NCBI GenBank assembly: GCA_001939145.1
Contig: LSRX01000052.1
Location: 550,200-614,199 of the forward strand
DNA length: 64,000 nucleotides
Direction of reading: 5' to 3'
From: Symbiodinium microadriaticum
Taxonomy: Eukaryota > Sar > Dinophyceae > Suessiales > Symbiodiniaceae
Position numbers and translations under genes: made by a program. A model generated the notes under the pieces. That model worked only from the letters and a program-made list of their open reading frames with translations, was not told the origin of the DNA and made no database searches. Of the stretch, positions 48,809 through 58,103 are shown piece by piece (the stretch's first letter is position 1; the number at the start of each line of letters is the position of its first letter).

Positions 48809-48907
48809 TACAGGTGGAGAGTTTAGGGTACATAGGGCTTCCATAAGGCTTCTATAAGGTATATAGACCTTCTATAAAGCTCCTATAACGGTAACTACCC
48901 ACCTGTA
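48809..48907. mobile_element. TIR element family M, inverted copy
   Basis: TACAGGTGGAGAGTTTAGGG .. CGGTAACTACCCACCTGTA. This copy has a single heptamer at the internal TTTAGGG, where the 4793 and 53332 copies have expanded arrays. Confidence 0.85.
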
Positions 48908-49017
48908 AATGTCCTAGATGAAGCCCCTCATAAAAGTCTAATAGAGAAATCCGTATCATACAACATCCCCGAAAGGAACTGCAGTATAAAACCTAAACCT
49001 TAAACCCTAAACCCTAT

Positions 49018-49673
49018 AAGCCCTAAACCCTAAACCCCAAACCCTATGTATCCGTTATTCACCCAAAGGGTCGAAAGATGCTACCATCATGGAGTTAGGC
49101 CCCAACAGACCACTCCAATCATGATATTGGGGCTTCTAACCCCACACTATTAGTGGATATGGTCCCTCTTGGTAGTTTAAGTTCAGGCCGCTTTTCCGGA
49201 GGTCCCATCCCATGCCCGAATCCCTAACCCCGAAAACCCGAAACTCTAAACTTTAAACCCTAGTCTGAAACTCTAACAAAAGCCCTAAACTCTAAAGCTT
49301 TAGACCCTAATCCGACACCTTGAGGAAAAACCCTAAACTCTAAACTCTAAANAAGCCCTAAACCCTAAACCCCAAACCCTATGTATCCGTTATTCACCCA
49401 AAGGGTCGAAAGATGCTACCATCATGGAGTTAGGCCCCAACAGACCACTCCAATCATGATATTGGGGCTTCTAACCCCACACTATTAGTGGATATGGTCC
49501 CTCTTGGTAGTTTAAGTTCAGGCCGCTTTTCCGGAGGTCCCATCCCATGCCCGAATCCCTAACCCCGAAAACCCGAAACTCTAAACTTTAAACCCTAGTC
49601 TGAAACTCTAACAAAAGCCCTAAACTCTAAAGCTTTAGACCCTAATCCGACACCTTGAGGAAAAACCCTAAAC
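49018..49673. repeat. 321-bp duplication across a single N
   Basis: 49018-49338 and 49353-49673 appear identical (offset 335), with a heptamer stretch and the N at 49352 between. Likely unmerged contig ends. Confidence 0.93.
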
Positions 49674-50029
49674 CCTAAAAGCCTCAAAATCCCAAAAATT
49701 CAAAGCCCTTCAGGCGGTCTAGGGCTCCGGCTCTGGGGTTCTAGGGTCTAGGGTTCTAGGGTTTAGGTTTCAGGGGGGCAGGGTTCTAGCGTGTAGGGTT
49801 CTAGGGTTTAGGGGGGTAGGGCCCAGGGTTGAGGGTTCAGGGTGCCGAGTTCAGGGTCCCTAAACCCTAAACTGTCCTAAACCTGAAACCCTAAACTGTA
49901 AACCTTAACCCCTGCACCCTAAACCCTAGCCTAAGCCCTAAACCTTATAAGCCCCAAACCCTAGACCCCTAAACTTTAAACCCTCAAGCCCCAACCTCTA
50001 AACCTTAAGCCCGGGTATGAGACTCTAAG
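49674..50029. repeat. Degenerate telomere-like sequence, both senses
   Basis: TTTAGGG/CTAGGG sense at 49720-49860 switches to CCCTAAA sense at 49860-50015. Nothing else seen. Confidence 0.75.
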
Positions 50030-50066
50030 GAAGACTGCGAGGGCATCAGGCCGGTTCGGGTACAAG
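50030..50066 (+). CDS. Small internal exon
   Basis: Acceptor GAGACTCTAAG|, EDCEGIRPVRVQ, donor CAAG|GTTGAT. Confidence 0.35.
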
Positions 50067-50439
50067 GTTGATGGGTTTAGAGTTTTCGGGTTGAGGGTTT
50101 ACGGGTGTAGTGTTTAACGCTTTGGGAGATTTTTCGGGTTTAGGGTTTAGGGGATTTGGGTTTTGGGGTCTAAGGTTTGCGTATCAAGGTTGGGTTCAAG
50201 GCTTACGGGTTGGTGTGCAGGATTGAGCATGCATGACTCGGTTTATGGGAGACCCTGACCGCCTTATTAAGCTAAGGTGCGCAACCCTAACTAAGCCCCA
50301 TAGACGTTGATCCTACACCATGTATATCCTGAGCCCCAAGCCCTAATCGATCCCCAAGGCCCCTAAGCCCTGAACCCCAAACCCTATAATGTTGGGTGAA
50401 ACCCAGGACTCACAGCTGAAGTCTTTCTTGCCTCGGCAG

Positions 50440-50489
50440 TCCATGTAGGGTCCCATGTGGGCTGTGCTTTGGGAGTTAGGGTCATCAGT
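50440..50489 (+). CDS. Small internal exon with strong splice sites
   Basis: Acceptor GTCTTTCTTGCCTCGGCAG|, HVGSHVGCALGVRVIS, donor AGT|GTAAGA. Among the best splice-site pairs in the window. Confidence 0.5.
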
Positions 50490-50798
50490 GTAAGACCGTC
50501 AACTTTATAAACAACGTGGAAACTCGAAGAATGATGATCCGTGCTGGTATTCCCTGTAGTTGGGTTCGGGTCATAACACTCCCTAAGCTTAAAACCCTAA
50601 ACCCTTAAACCCTAAACCCTACACTACGTTATAGCAGGCACGGTAAGGGCATTTTTTGTGCATGCTTGGCCTGTTGAGGTATACAATGCAGGGTTTGGGG
50701 TTTAGATGTTTAGGGTGTAGGGGTTTAGGGTCTCGGGTTCGGGTTTTATAAGGTTGAGGGTTTATAAGGTTTAAGGTTTAGGGTTTCGGACCTTCAAG

Positions 50799-51164
50799 AC
50801 GTACAGAATCATCGCTCGGGACCTAGCTTTCGGCTTGCAGCAAGGCCAGATGGTAGCCACGCAAGCCTCGAAACCTGACATTGCAAAAATGCGCGTGTAT
50901 GGACGATCGAAGGCAATTATCGAAGTTGGTTTTCGCAGGTATACCTCTGTATGCATATGTACGCGCAGGCATACATACATGCTTACACACGTACACACCA
51001 TGCTAGCCATACTAAAGAGTCAGTCAAACCCCGCCCCGGCAAGACCGTTCAGGGAATTCGCCAAACTTCGTTTTTACTCCCGCAGCACTTCCATGTTGTT
51101 ATCCACATCCATATGTATGTGCCTTCAGATGTCGGTCATTTTGCATATGTCTGTACATGTATAG
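50799..51164 (+). CDS. Two-exon model
   Basis: Exon 50799-50938 after GGACCTTCAAG|: TYRIIARDLAFGLQQGQMVA, DIAKMRVYGRSKAIIEVGFR, phase 2 at GCAG|GTATAC. Next exon from 51079 after TTTTTACTCCCGCAG|: TSMLLSTSICMCLQMSVI.. to TAG at 51162-51164, phase-compatible. The first exon is strongly protein-like; the second is less certain. The minus ORF is a shadow. Confidence 0.5.
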   Translation, partial: TYRIIARDLAFGLQQGQMVATQASKPDIAKMRVYGRSKAIIEVGFRRYTSVCICTRRHTYMLTHVHTMLAILKSQSNPAPARPFREFAKLRFYSRSTSMLLSTSICMCLQMSVILHMSVHV

Positions 51165-51260
51165 ACACAAAATCCTTTTCAATATTCATTGCAGGCAGAA
51201 AATGCTTAGATATAGAAACCTCACTCCAAGCCGATTTGACAAGAAATTGTGCTTGAAGCC

Positions 51261-51679
51261 ATGGCTTTGGCTGCTTCGCCCGCAGCCCTGCCCGCCGACC
51301 TCGCCGTGCGCAGAGCTGGGCTGCGTTCGGCCTCGCGGCAGGCGGCTTCTGTTGGCCTGCGAAAGCTCTTAGTTGAGGCGTTTTGCCTCTTACTTGGGGG
51401 TTTCCGAGAATAGGGGACCCTAATATAGTACCCTAAAATAGTAGGCTCCTTATTATAAGGACCCCCAAAATTTTAAATAAGGTGCCCTATATATCGGAAA
51501 CTCCCATTTGAGGCATTTCGGGGTTTTGGGTTTCATGCGTAGGCCGTCAAGTAGGCTTCCTAGGGAATATGAGAAGTCAAGCCCTTTTGCAGACAGGTTT
51601 TTGGGGTCTGTATACAGGGCTTCCAGTTTGGGGCTTGAGCGGTGCAGAGTTTCCGACGGTGGGCAACTCTTGCTTCTAG
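51261..51679 (+). CDS. N-terminal exon plus O-element intron
   Basis: ATG at 51261: MALAASPAALPADLAVRRAG, LRSASRQAASVGLRKLLVEA, FCLLLG, then G|GTTTCC (phase 1). The Ala/Ser/Arg-rich, acid-poor N-terminus resembles an organelle-targeting presequence. Intron 51400-51512. The phase-compatible frame of exon 2 reads VGRQVGFLGNMRSQALLQTG to TAG at 51679. A different frame (SSRLPREYEKSSPFADRFLG, to 51723) looks more protein-like, so an indel or another acceptor is possible. Confidence 0.45.
51396..51507. mobile_element. TIR element family O in an intron
   Basis: GGGGGTTTCCGAGAATAGGG .. TATATCGGAAACTCCCAT; about 112 bp. The donor GT lies within the left end (GG|GTTTCCG). Confidence 0.87.
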
Positions 51680-51815
51680 ATGATAGTTATGCATGTCATG
51701 GGCTCCATTCGGCTCCGACATGACTCATAACTATTGCGAGCGCCGGGTTAGGAAGAACTAAACCGTAAGCCCCAAGCCCTAATTAATCACTAAACCTCAA
51801 ACCCAAAGCCCTAAA

Positions 51816-51926
51816 CGCTAAGGGTCCAAGTATCCAAATAGTAGGGTTTCAAGGTCCAAAAGCCATTCAGAGTATGGATTTTGTGACCTAAAACCTTACT
51901 CTTTGGGTACTCCGACCCTCTGGGTT
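51816..51926. mobile_element. TIR element family C, copy
   Basis: CGCTAAGGGTCCAAGTATCC .. GGGTACTCCGACCCTCTGGG. Confidence 0.83.
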
Positions 51927-51933
51927 AGGGTTT

Positions 51934-52155
51934 TAGGGATGTGGGGAGTAGGGATAAGGGTTTAGGGTTTAGGGTTTAGGGTTTTAGGGTTTAGGGTTTA
52001 GGGGTTTAGGGTTTAGGGGTTTAGGGGTTTAGGGGTTTAGGCTTGAGGGTCGAGGGTTTAGGGTTTAGGGTTCAGGGTTTAGGGTTTGCGGTTTAGGATT
52101 TTGGGGTGTTGGGGTTTAGGGTTTGGGGTTTAGGGTTTAGGTTTGAGGGTTTAGC
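51934..52155. repeat. Large telomere-like array (TTTAGGG)
   Basis: About 30 heptamer/octamer units. Ends against an F element. Confidence 0.93.
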
Positions 52156-52159
52156 TTAA

Positions 52160-52237
52160 CCCCAAAGAACCTACCTTTTTCAGGACCTTTTATAGGGAAA
52201 TCATAGTAGGGAGACCCAAAGAGGTAGGTTCTTTGGG
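52160..52237. mobile_element. Family F element, short copy
   Basis: CCCCAAAGAACCTACCTTTT .. AGAGGTAGGTTCTTTGGG; outer TACCTGG missing on both sides. Confidence 0.78.
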
Positions 52238-52494
52238 AGAGTTTAGTGTCCAGGGTTTCGGATTTTGGGCTAGGGCCGGGAGCGGTTTAGGGTTTAGGGC
52301 CTAGGGGTCTCGAGGTTGAGAATGTAGGGCTGAGGTTGGGGTTTAGGGGCACAGGGTTTGGAGATTGTAGAGCTTGAGGGTTTAGAGTTCGGAGTAGCGT
52401 TTAGGGTATACAGGTTTACGGCTGAGGGTTCGGATTTGGGTGTTTTGGTTAAGGGGTTCCGGGTTTAGGTTTCGATTTGGGTTGAAGGGTTTAG

Positions 52495-52595
52495 GGTTGG
52501 TGCCTGACCGCTTTGTGATATCCTATGGTAGTGTAAATACCCCGAGTTTCGAAATGCTGGTGCCGGTGTTGCTGCTCAGAATTTCGGCGCGCACG
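52495..52595 (+). CDS. Two very short exons
   Basis: 52495-52532 after GGGTTTAG|: LVPDRFVISYGS|GTAAAT (phase 0); 52580-52595 after GGTGTTGCTGCTCAG|: NFGAH, then G|GTTTAG. The 47-nt intron and 16-nt exon are small but the signals are good. Confidence 0.35.
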
Positions 52596-53120
52596 GTTTA
52601 GGGTTGAGGGCAGCTGCTTGGGTTACTTGAGGGTTAGCTGTGTGGTTATATATGTATGTGCCTCTAATCCCGAACACTACACCCTCAACGCAAGGGGATC
52701 TGAAGATACGCTTCTGCAACCCCATGTGATCCTTGGGATGGCCGCAAAAGAAATGATGTGAGAGTCCTCAAGAAAAATCTGCTATAAGCACAAAGCCTTA
52801 GACTCAGACTCGATCTTCCCTTAACATCCCTTTAGTTAAGCCTAAACCCTGAAACCCGAAACCATGTCAGCCGCAAAACCCGAATCAACATACCCTCGAC
52901 TGTGCTCAACACCCTAAACCCCAAACCCTAAACCCTAAACCCCATACCCTAAAACGGACGCCCGAAACCTTCTAAACCCTCAGAAATACCCTCAGGCTCT
53001 AGGGCCACTCAAGCCCCCCTAAACCCCATTTATAAACCCTAAAACTTAAGCCCGAAACCCTAAAGCCCTAAACCCTACACCCTAAACCTTAAGCGCATGA
53101 ATACAACAGCTTACTTGGAG

Positions 53121-53209
53121 GATCACGGGACTTAGTAGGTTAGAAATAAGGTAACCACACTTGTGGCCCCAGTTAAGGTATCTAACCTAACTTACTAAGT
53201 CCCATGATC
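53121..53209. mobile_element. TIR element family N
   Basis: GATCACGGGACTTAGTAGGT .. ACTTACTAAGTCCCATGATC, 89 bp. An extra copy of the right end lies at 53314-53334. Confidence 0.8.
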
Positions 53210-53331
53210 TCCCTTTACAGAACCCTCATAGATCCCTTTAAGGAACACCTAAACTCTAAACCCTAAACCACAGATTCCTTGAAGGAAACCTTTAAAGGAA
53301 CCCTTACTTACTTACTTGCTAAGTCCCATGA

Positions 53332-53441
53332 TCTAGGACATTTTCAGGTGGGTAGTTACCGTTATAGGAGCCTTATACAAGGTCTGTATACGTTATAGAC
53401 GCCTTATAGAAGCCCTACATACCCTAAACTCCCCACCTGTA
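53332..53441. mobile_element. TIR element family M, copy 3
   Basis: TCTAGGACATTTTCAGGTGG .. AAACTCCCCACCTGTA. Confidence 0.82.
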
Positions 53442-53550
53442 CTCTAAACCCTAACCTAAACCACCCTAAACCCTAAACCCTATAAACTCCCCACCTGTAC
53501 CTTAAACCCTAAAACCCTAAACCCTAAATACCCTAAACTCCCCACCTGTA
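53426..53550. repeat. M-element end triplicated with heptamer spacers
   Basis: AAACTCCCCACCTGTA at 53426, 53484 and 53535 (all exact), separated by CCCTAAA-type DNA. Parallel to 4888-5165. Confidence 0.93.
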
Positions 53551-53645
53551 GTTTCCTTTAACCAAGTACCGGAGGATAGGCAAAATCCTAAAACCCTAGA
53601 CCCTAAAACTTTAAAGCCCCAAAGCCCTAAAGCCCTTAAGCCTTT

Positions 53646-53735
53646 CCCAAAGGGTCCAAGTACTCATTATTTGAGGACTTTGGGGCCTTTATGGGTACCA
53701 AATACCATAAATAAGGACTACTTGGACCCTTAGGG
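53646..53735. mobile_element. TIR element family C2, copy 2
   Basis: CCCAAAGGGTCCAAGTACTC .. GGACTACTTGGACCCTTAGGG. It sits inside the 20-bp duplication at 53552/53737. Confidence 0.83.
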
Positions 53736-53763
53736 TTTTCCTTTAACCAAGTACCGAGGCCAG

Positions 53764-53836
53764 GCTGCCTCACCTCCCGGCGCGCGAGCGCCTTCGCCAT
53801 GGCCCTGGCGACAGCAGCGGGCATCCGGAGGTTGCG
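53764..53836 (+). CDS. Internal exon, Ala/Arg-rich
   Basis: Acceptor AAGTACCGAGGCCAG|, CLTSRRASAFAMALATAAGI, donor TGCG|GTCCGG. Other frames are also open in this GC-rich block. Confidence 0.35.
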
Positions 53837-54054
53837 GTCCGGGTTTAGGGCTTTCAGGATTTTTAGGGTTTTTAGGGTTTAGGACTTCTAGACTTCTAGG
53901 GTTTAGGGCTTATAGGGTTTAGGGTTTAGGGTTTAGGGTTTATAGCGTTTAGGGTTTAGGGTTCATAGGGCTTTCAGGGTTTAGGGCTTACAGGGATTAG
54001 GGTTTACAGGGTTTCGGGTTTAGGGTTATTGGGTTAAGGGCTTCTAGGGTTTAG

Positions 54055-54370
54055 ATTTTCTTTTTTGCAAAATCGTCACGCGCCGAGTTCAAAGGGTAGA
54101 CAGATCGGCTCGCAAATCGCCTTCTTCTTGAACTATGACGATGCGGGGGTTTCCGAAAATAGGGGACCCTATTATGGTACCCTTAATTCTAGGATCCTTA
54201 TTACAAGGACCCCAAAATTTCAAAATAAGGTACCCTAATTTTCGGAAAGTCCCATGTAGGAATCGCGTCTGAGGCTGATTAGGGTCCCTTGCCGCTGTCG
54301 GGATCTTATGGGCCTTGTACTACCCCGCCTCAACTGCCATTGCATCACTTCTTCCGGGCAGGCCTTTTGA
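54055..54370 (+). CDS. Two-exon model with an O-element intron
   Basis: Exon 1 is 54055-54148 after heptamer-derived GGGTTTAG|: NRHAPSSKGRQIGSQIAFFL, NYDDAG, phase 0 at GGG|GTTTCC. Intron 54149-54259. Exon 2 is 54260-54370: ESRLRLIRVPCRCRDLMGLV, PRLNCHCITSSGQAF, TGA. Cys-rich second exon. The joined frame is open and no base is lost. Unknown function. Confidence 0.5.
54145..54256. mobile_element. TIR element family O filling an intron
   Basis: GGGGGTTTCCGAAAATAGGG .. TTTTCGGAAAGTCCCAT; donor inside the left end, acceptor 3 nt after the right end. Confidence 0.9.
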
Positions 54371-55047
54371 GCTTAAGGGTTCAGGGTCTTGGGGAGGGTT
54401 TAGGGTTCAGGGTCAGGAGTGTGAATCGTGGTCCCGAATTTCTTGTTTTTGATTTCTGTAGCACAACTTTTCCGCAGAGCTCAAGTCAAAGCCAAACTCG
54501 AACCCCAAACCCAAACCGACGCTGGTCAAGGACTGAGGGACCAAATAGCCCAGAAAGATGAGAATCCGATACCCTGATACGTATATCTGTTCATTCAAGC
54601 CCTATTAATTTCGGCAATTATATCGTCCAAACCCTAAACCCTGAACCCTAATCTTAGGTTCCAAGTCGCCGCTGAGGTTCGGAAACAGGCTGGGAGTAGG
54701 TCCGGTAAATGGGCAGGTTGCCTTCACCTAGGGCATGTACAGCAACTCCCATGACAAGCTACTTGCTGCGTCTTTACAGCCCAAACGCTAAATCCATGAA
54801 CCCTAAATCCCTGAACAATAATCCCTAAACCCTAAGCCCAAACACTACGTAAATCTCAAAGAACTCACCTGTACAGGATCCCCTCATGACTTCCCATACA
54901 TGAACCTCCAGCCGTGTGAATCACCCACCGATCTCTACAATCCCGAGACGCCGCACGCGACTATAGAATTACAGAATGCTTATGTAAACCCAATAACTAG
55001 GTCTCGTAGTGGACCCTTCTTCCTTTTCGGGGGGGTCTTGGGTTCCT
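54371..55047. other. Weak exon signals
   Basis: 54670-54708 reads SPLRFGNRLGVGP before GTAAAT; other ORFs (54289-54561, 54900-55109) lack clear boundaries. Heptamer words at 54630-54655 and 54780-54850. Confidence 0.3.
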
Positions 55048-55160
55048 TACCCAAAGGGTCCGAGTACTCAAATAGTAAGGTTTTAGCTCCCAAAATCCAT
55101 ACTCTATAGGGTTTTTTAGACCTGAAACCCTACTATTTGGGTACTTGGACCCTTAGGGTT
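55048..55160. mobile_element. TIR element family C, copy
   Basis: TACCCAAAGGGTCCGAGTAC .. GGGTACTTGGACCCTTAGGGTTA; well-preserved reference copy. Confidence 0.9.
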
Positions 55161-55325
55161 AAAGAGCTACCCAACACCAAAAAGATCCAAAAGGGATGCC
55201 TTTTTGATCCTATAGAGAACTGGGGATCTTAGGTAACGTGACCGGCAGGGGTCGGCGCTGCAAGCTGACTGCGACCGGAGACGCCACGGCTGCCTCCCCG
55301 GAGGCCAAAACCGCTGTCAAGTTGC

Positions 55326-55402
55326 TATTATGGAACTCAAATTATGTTACGTGGACAAGGAAACCCTGTTGTTTACTATATGTCCCATTACGGTAACTTA
55401 AA
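55326..55402. repeat. Paired dispersed repeat (first copy)
   Basis: GGAAACCCTGTTGTTTACTA and CCATTACGGTAACTTAAAC are shared with 55745-55816. Possibly a further small element family. Confidence 0.65.
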
Positions 55403-55427
55403 CAAAGTTCTTGACCAGCAACCCAGC

Positions 55428-55622
55428 TCAAGCGTTAAGTCCTACACTGTGTGAAACTTGTGCATCCTGATTGAAGTTTCTAGCACAAGGCAGGTACCTG
55501 GCACAGTGTGTACACGAGTGCTTATCCGTGGCCTTTGTTGTCTCTAGCGATAGCAAGAAAACGAGGGGTTTGTCCCTTTTCGCAGAGGGCGCTTTGCCAA
55601 ACCTCCAGTAAAACCAAAGCAA
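55428..55622 (-). CDS. Minus-strand ORF
   Basis: Contains KAPSAKRDKPLVFLLSLETT and DKHSCTHCARYLPCARNFNQ, with a C..CxxC pattern. Repeat-free. Unknown. Confidence 0.35.
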   Translation of the reverse strand: MLWFYWRFGKAPSAKRDKPLVFLLSLETTKATDKHSCTHCARYLPCARNFNQDAQVSHSVGLNA

Positions 55623-55629
55623 TGCAAAG

Positions 55630-55731
55630 ATGAGCTACGCAAAGACGCAGCCAGGGAAGCAGTTCCAGCCACGAAATGTAGTGGCAAACGATGACATCAT
55701 GTTTAACAATGGCCAGAGGGGTCGGGGATAG
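55630..55731 (+). CDS. Short ORF / exon with ATG
   Basis: MSYAKTQPGKQFQPRNVVAN then DDIMFNNGQRGRG and TAG, 33 residues. Could be a complete small ORF or a first exon (GGG|GATAG gives no donor). Clear coding bias. Confidence 0.4.
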   Translation: MSYAKTQPGKQFQPRNVVANDDIMFNNGQRGRG

Positions 55732-55744
55732 AGCAAAAATCGAT

Positions 55745-55816
55745 GCCCAGAAAAGGATACTGTGAGGAAACCCTATTATTTACTATATGTCATGTCCCAT
55801 TACGGTAACTCAAACT
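55745..55816. repeat. Paired dispersed repeat (second copy)
   Basis: GAGGAAACCCTATTATTTAC .. CCATTACGGTAACTCAAAC; flanked by ACTGT words. Confidence 0.65.
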
Positions 55817-55833
55817 AAAAAGGGTACTGTCAG

Positions 55834-55941
55834 CCAGACGACAGGGCTCTTCACCGCCAGAAGGCCTCCCGCCCCAGAAAACGGCCAGCAGTCATCGCTG
55901 CTCAGAACCGAACCCTGGGGCCTTCCGCCAGGGAAAGCTAA
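55834..55941 (+). CDS. Terminal exon, very basic
   Basis: Acceptor AAGGGTACTGTCAG|, DDRALHRQKASRPRKRPAVI, AAQNRTLGPSARES, TAA. The RPRKRP cluster could be a nuclear localisation signal. Confidence 0.5.
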   Translation, partial: PDDRALHRQKASRPRKRPAVIAAQNRTLGPSARES

Positions 55942-56471
55942 AGCCCTAAACGAAAAATCCTAAATCCGTACCCATACCCAGCCCACCCACCGAACTGCAA
56001 GAGCTTATCGCCCGAAAAGAGCCATACGTGCTGTCTCTTGCATGCACATGTTGGAGAGCCGGTTTAGGATTAGGGTCGCAGGGTCTAGGGTTCACGTTCC
56101 TTAAAGGATTCGTTGCAAGGACACTGAACAGTAGGTTCTTGCAAGGATTTGGGGGTTGTGGGTTTGAGAGTTTAGAGTTCGTGACGACATACCACACCCT
56201 GCTCTGCGGTGACTGTTGCGACTCGCCTCCCCCAGAAGAATCTGAGACAACCAGTAATTGAGTCATTGTACACCCAAAACCCAAAACCCTTGAAATAAAG
56301 CCATTCACAAGACTTTTCATGTCTCGATCCTAGAATGTAGTACAGTGTTTTGGTGACCCATGTTATGTTTGAATTCCGACAAGAAACTAAGCCAAACAAA
56401 ATCAAGGGTTTCAGATTGTAACACCCAAACGGCTCCACTTGTCATCTATAGTTGTGCTTTACCGGGGGTTC

Positions 56472-56560
56472 TACCTAGACCTAGACCCCAAAGAACCTAC
56501 CTTTTTAAGGACTTATATAAGGAAATCATAATAGAGAACACTGAAAAGGTAGGTAGGGAC
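56472..56560. mobile_element. TIR element family F, copy
   Basis: TACCTAGACCTAGACCCCAA .. CTGAAAAGGTAGGTAGGGAC; right end degraded. Confidence 0.75.
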
Positions 56561-56831
56561 TCTAGATGGGTGTTAACCAAGGCTTAAGAGGGTTCTGAAG
56601 GTTTAGGGTCTAGGGTGTGGGGTTTTGGGTGTAGGGATCAGCTGAGGATCCGAGCAAACATTTCGGCGCACTTACCAAGAGCTGAACTCAGCAAGAAGAA
56701 ATTCTACTTTGTACTATATGCGTGTTTCCAGCAGCCACCCAAATCGACGTTTAGGTTTCCATTCTCGCCCCCCCCAAAACAGACAATTTGGGATACGTTG
56801 GCAGCATTAAGGTTAAAGACCCTGCACGCAG

Positions 56832-56917
56832 GCCGTTGTCGTCGGCGCAGGTCCTGCTGGCTTAGCTGCGGCATTGATGCTGTCGCAAAGGGGCTGGAAG
56901 GTGAAGGTGCCCGAGAT
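56832..56917 (+). CDS. Exon encoding an FAD/NAD(P)-binding Rossmann motif
   Basis: After CCTGCACGCAG| reads AVVVGAGPAGLAAALMLSQR, then GWKVKV, and meets a GTGCGA donor at about 56918. GxGxxG/A with flanking beta strand and helix is the dinucleotide-binding fingerprint of FAD-dependent monooxygenases and related flavoproteins, usually near the N-terminus. The motif is intact. An upstream block (56647-56740: LRIRANISAHLPRAELSKKK) may be an earlier exon. Which flavoenzyme cannot be decided from one exon. Confidence 0.6.
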
Positions 56918-56952
56918 GTGCGAAACCCCAAACCCTAAACCCCTAAACCCCC

Positions 56953-57262
56953 AAACCCCTCAAACTCTAAACCTCTAAACCCTAAACCCTGAGGTCCGAG
57001 GTTTGCTTCGGGGTCTCAGGTTTAGCATTAAGGTTGAGATTTGGGGGTTTAGGGTCTACCTGGACCCCAAAGAACTTGACTTGCCTTTCTAGGGTTCCTT
57101 AATATGATTTCTTTATATAAGTCCTTAAAAATGTAGGGTTTTTCAGGGTCCAGGTATACACNAAACCCCTCAAACTCTAAACCTCTAAACCCTAAACCCT
57201 GAGGTCCGAGGTTTGCTTCGGGGTCTCAGGTTTAGCATTAAGGTTGAGATTTGGGGGTTCAG
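56953..57262. repeat. Duplicated segment, one copy with an F element and one without
   Basis: 56953-57050 and 57163-57260 match (offset 210). The first is followed by a complete F element and GGTCCAGGTATACAC, the second goes straight to CAGGGTCCAGGTATACACTA. The N at 57162 lies between. Confidence 0.85.
57057..57156. mobile_element. TIR element family F, copy
   Basis: TACCTGGACCCCAAAGAACT .. GTTTTTCAGGGTCCAGGTA. Confidence 0.9.
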
Positions 57263-57990
57263 GGTCCAGGTATACACTAAGGCGGGGTCCTTGCAGTGTT
57301 TGGGACCCTGAACCCTAAACCCTAATTAGGGATGTTAAGTCCCAGTGATTTTTGAGCGAGCCCTTCTTGAGCTTTCGTGTGGATCGTCCCCGTGCGCGAG
57401 GGTATTATAGGGGTTGTTTTTTCAGATCACCGTTTTCGTTTTTGTTATTGGGTGGAGGTTAGTGGTTTAGTGCTTTGGGGTTTAGGTTCAGGATCAGTGC
57501 AGTAGGTAGGGTTGAGGGCTGATTCCTGGGTCAGCAAGTAGGCGCTACAGTGGCAATGGGATGCGGATGAATTTGGTAGAGTGCGCCGTAAACCCACAAC
57601 CCTTAACCACAAAACCCCAAACCGAAACCCCCAACCCTAAATCCAAAACCCTGTTCCCCAGCTTTGTCTTTCACAGCTCAAGTCAACAAGCCAAAATGAT
57701 TATAGTGATTATCATTATCATGCGGAATCATGCGTACTATCACTACACTTTTACTATACTGTAGCTATTAGAAATATGATTATCATGAGTACTCGAGTCT
57801 AAAGTCCAAGGCTTCTAAGCTGATCTCTAGACATTGATCCAAGACTTTGCACTTCTAAACCCTAACAATACGGTACAGCGCAAGCCCTATTTACAACCCT
57901 AAACCCTATAAACCCTAAACCCTAAGGGCAAAACTTCGGCGCAATCGGGCTTTAAGTAGGCATCGTCGACAGGTTGCGGCCTTAGGAACA
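57160..57990. other. No firm gene
   Basis: Degenerate heptamers (57300-57330, 57590-57650, 57840-57930), AT-rich imperfect ATT repeats (57695-57790). An ORF at 57561-57764 is heptamer-derived. Confidence 0.4.
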
Positions 57991-58103
57991 TATTCTTGAT
58001 GATCTCAATCCTTAGCATGACCTTAAGGGCCCTAAACTATGGGAATTATGGTATACTCCTTGTGGATATTATGGGTAATGCAAGATTTCTATTATCAACC
58101 GTA
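57991..58103. mobile_element. TIR element family G, inverted copy
   Basis: TATTCTTGATGATCTCAATC .. GATTTCTATTATCAACCGTA; directly abuts an H element. Confidence 0.78.
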
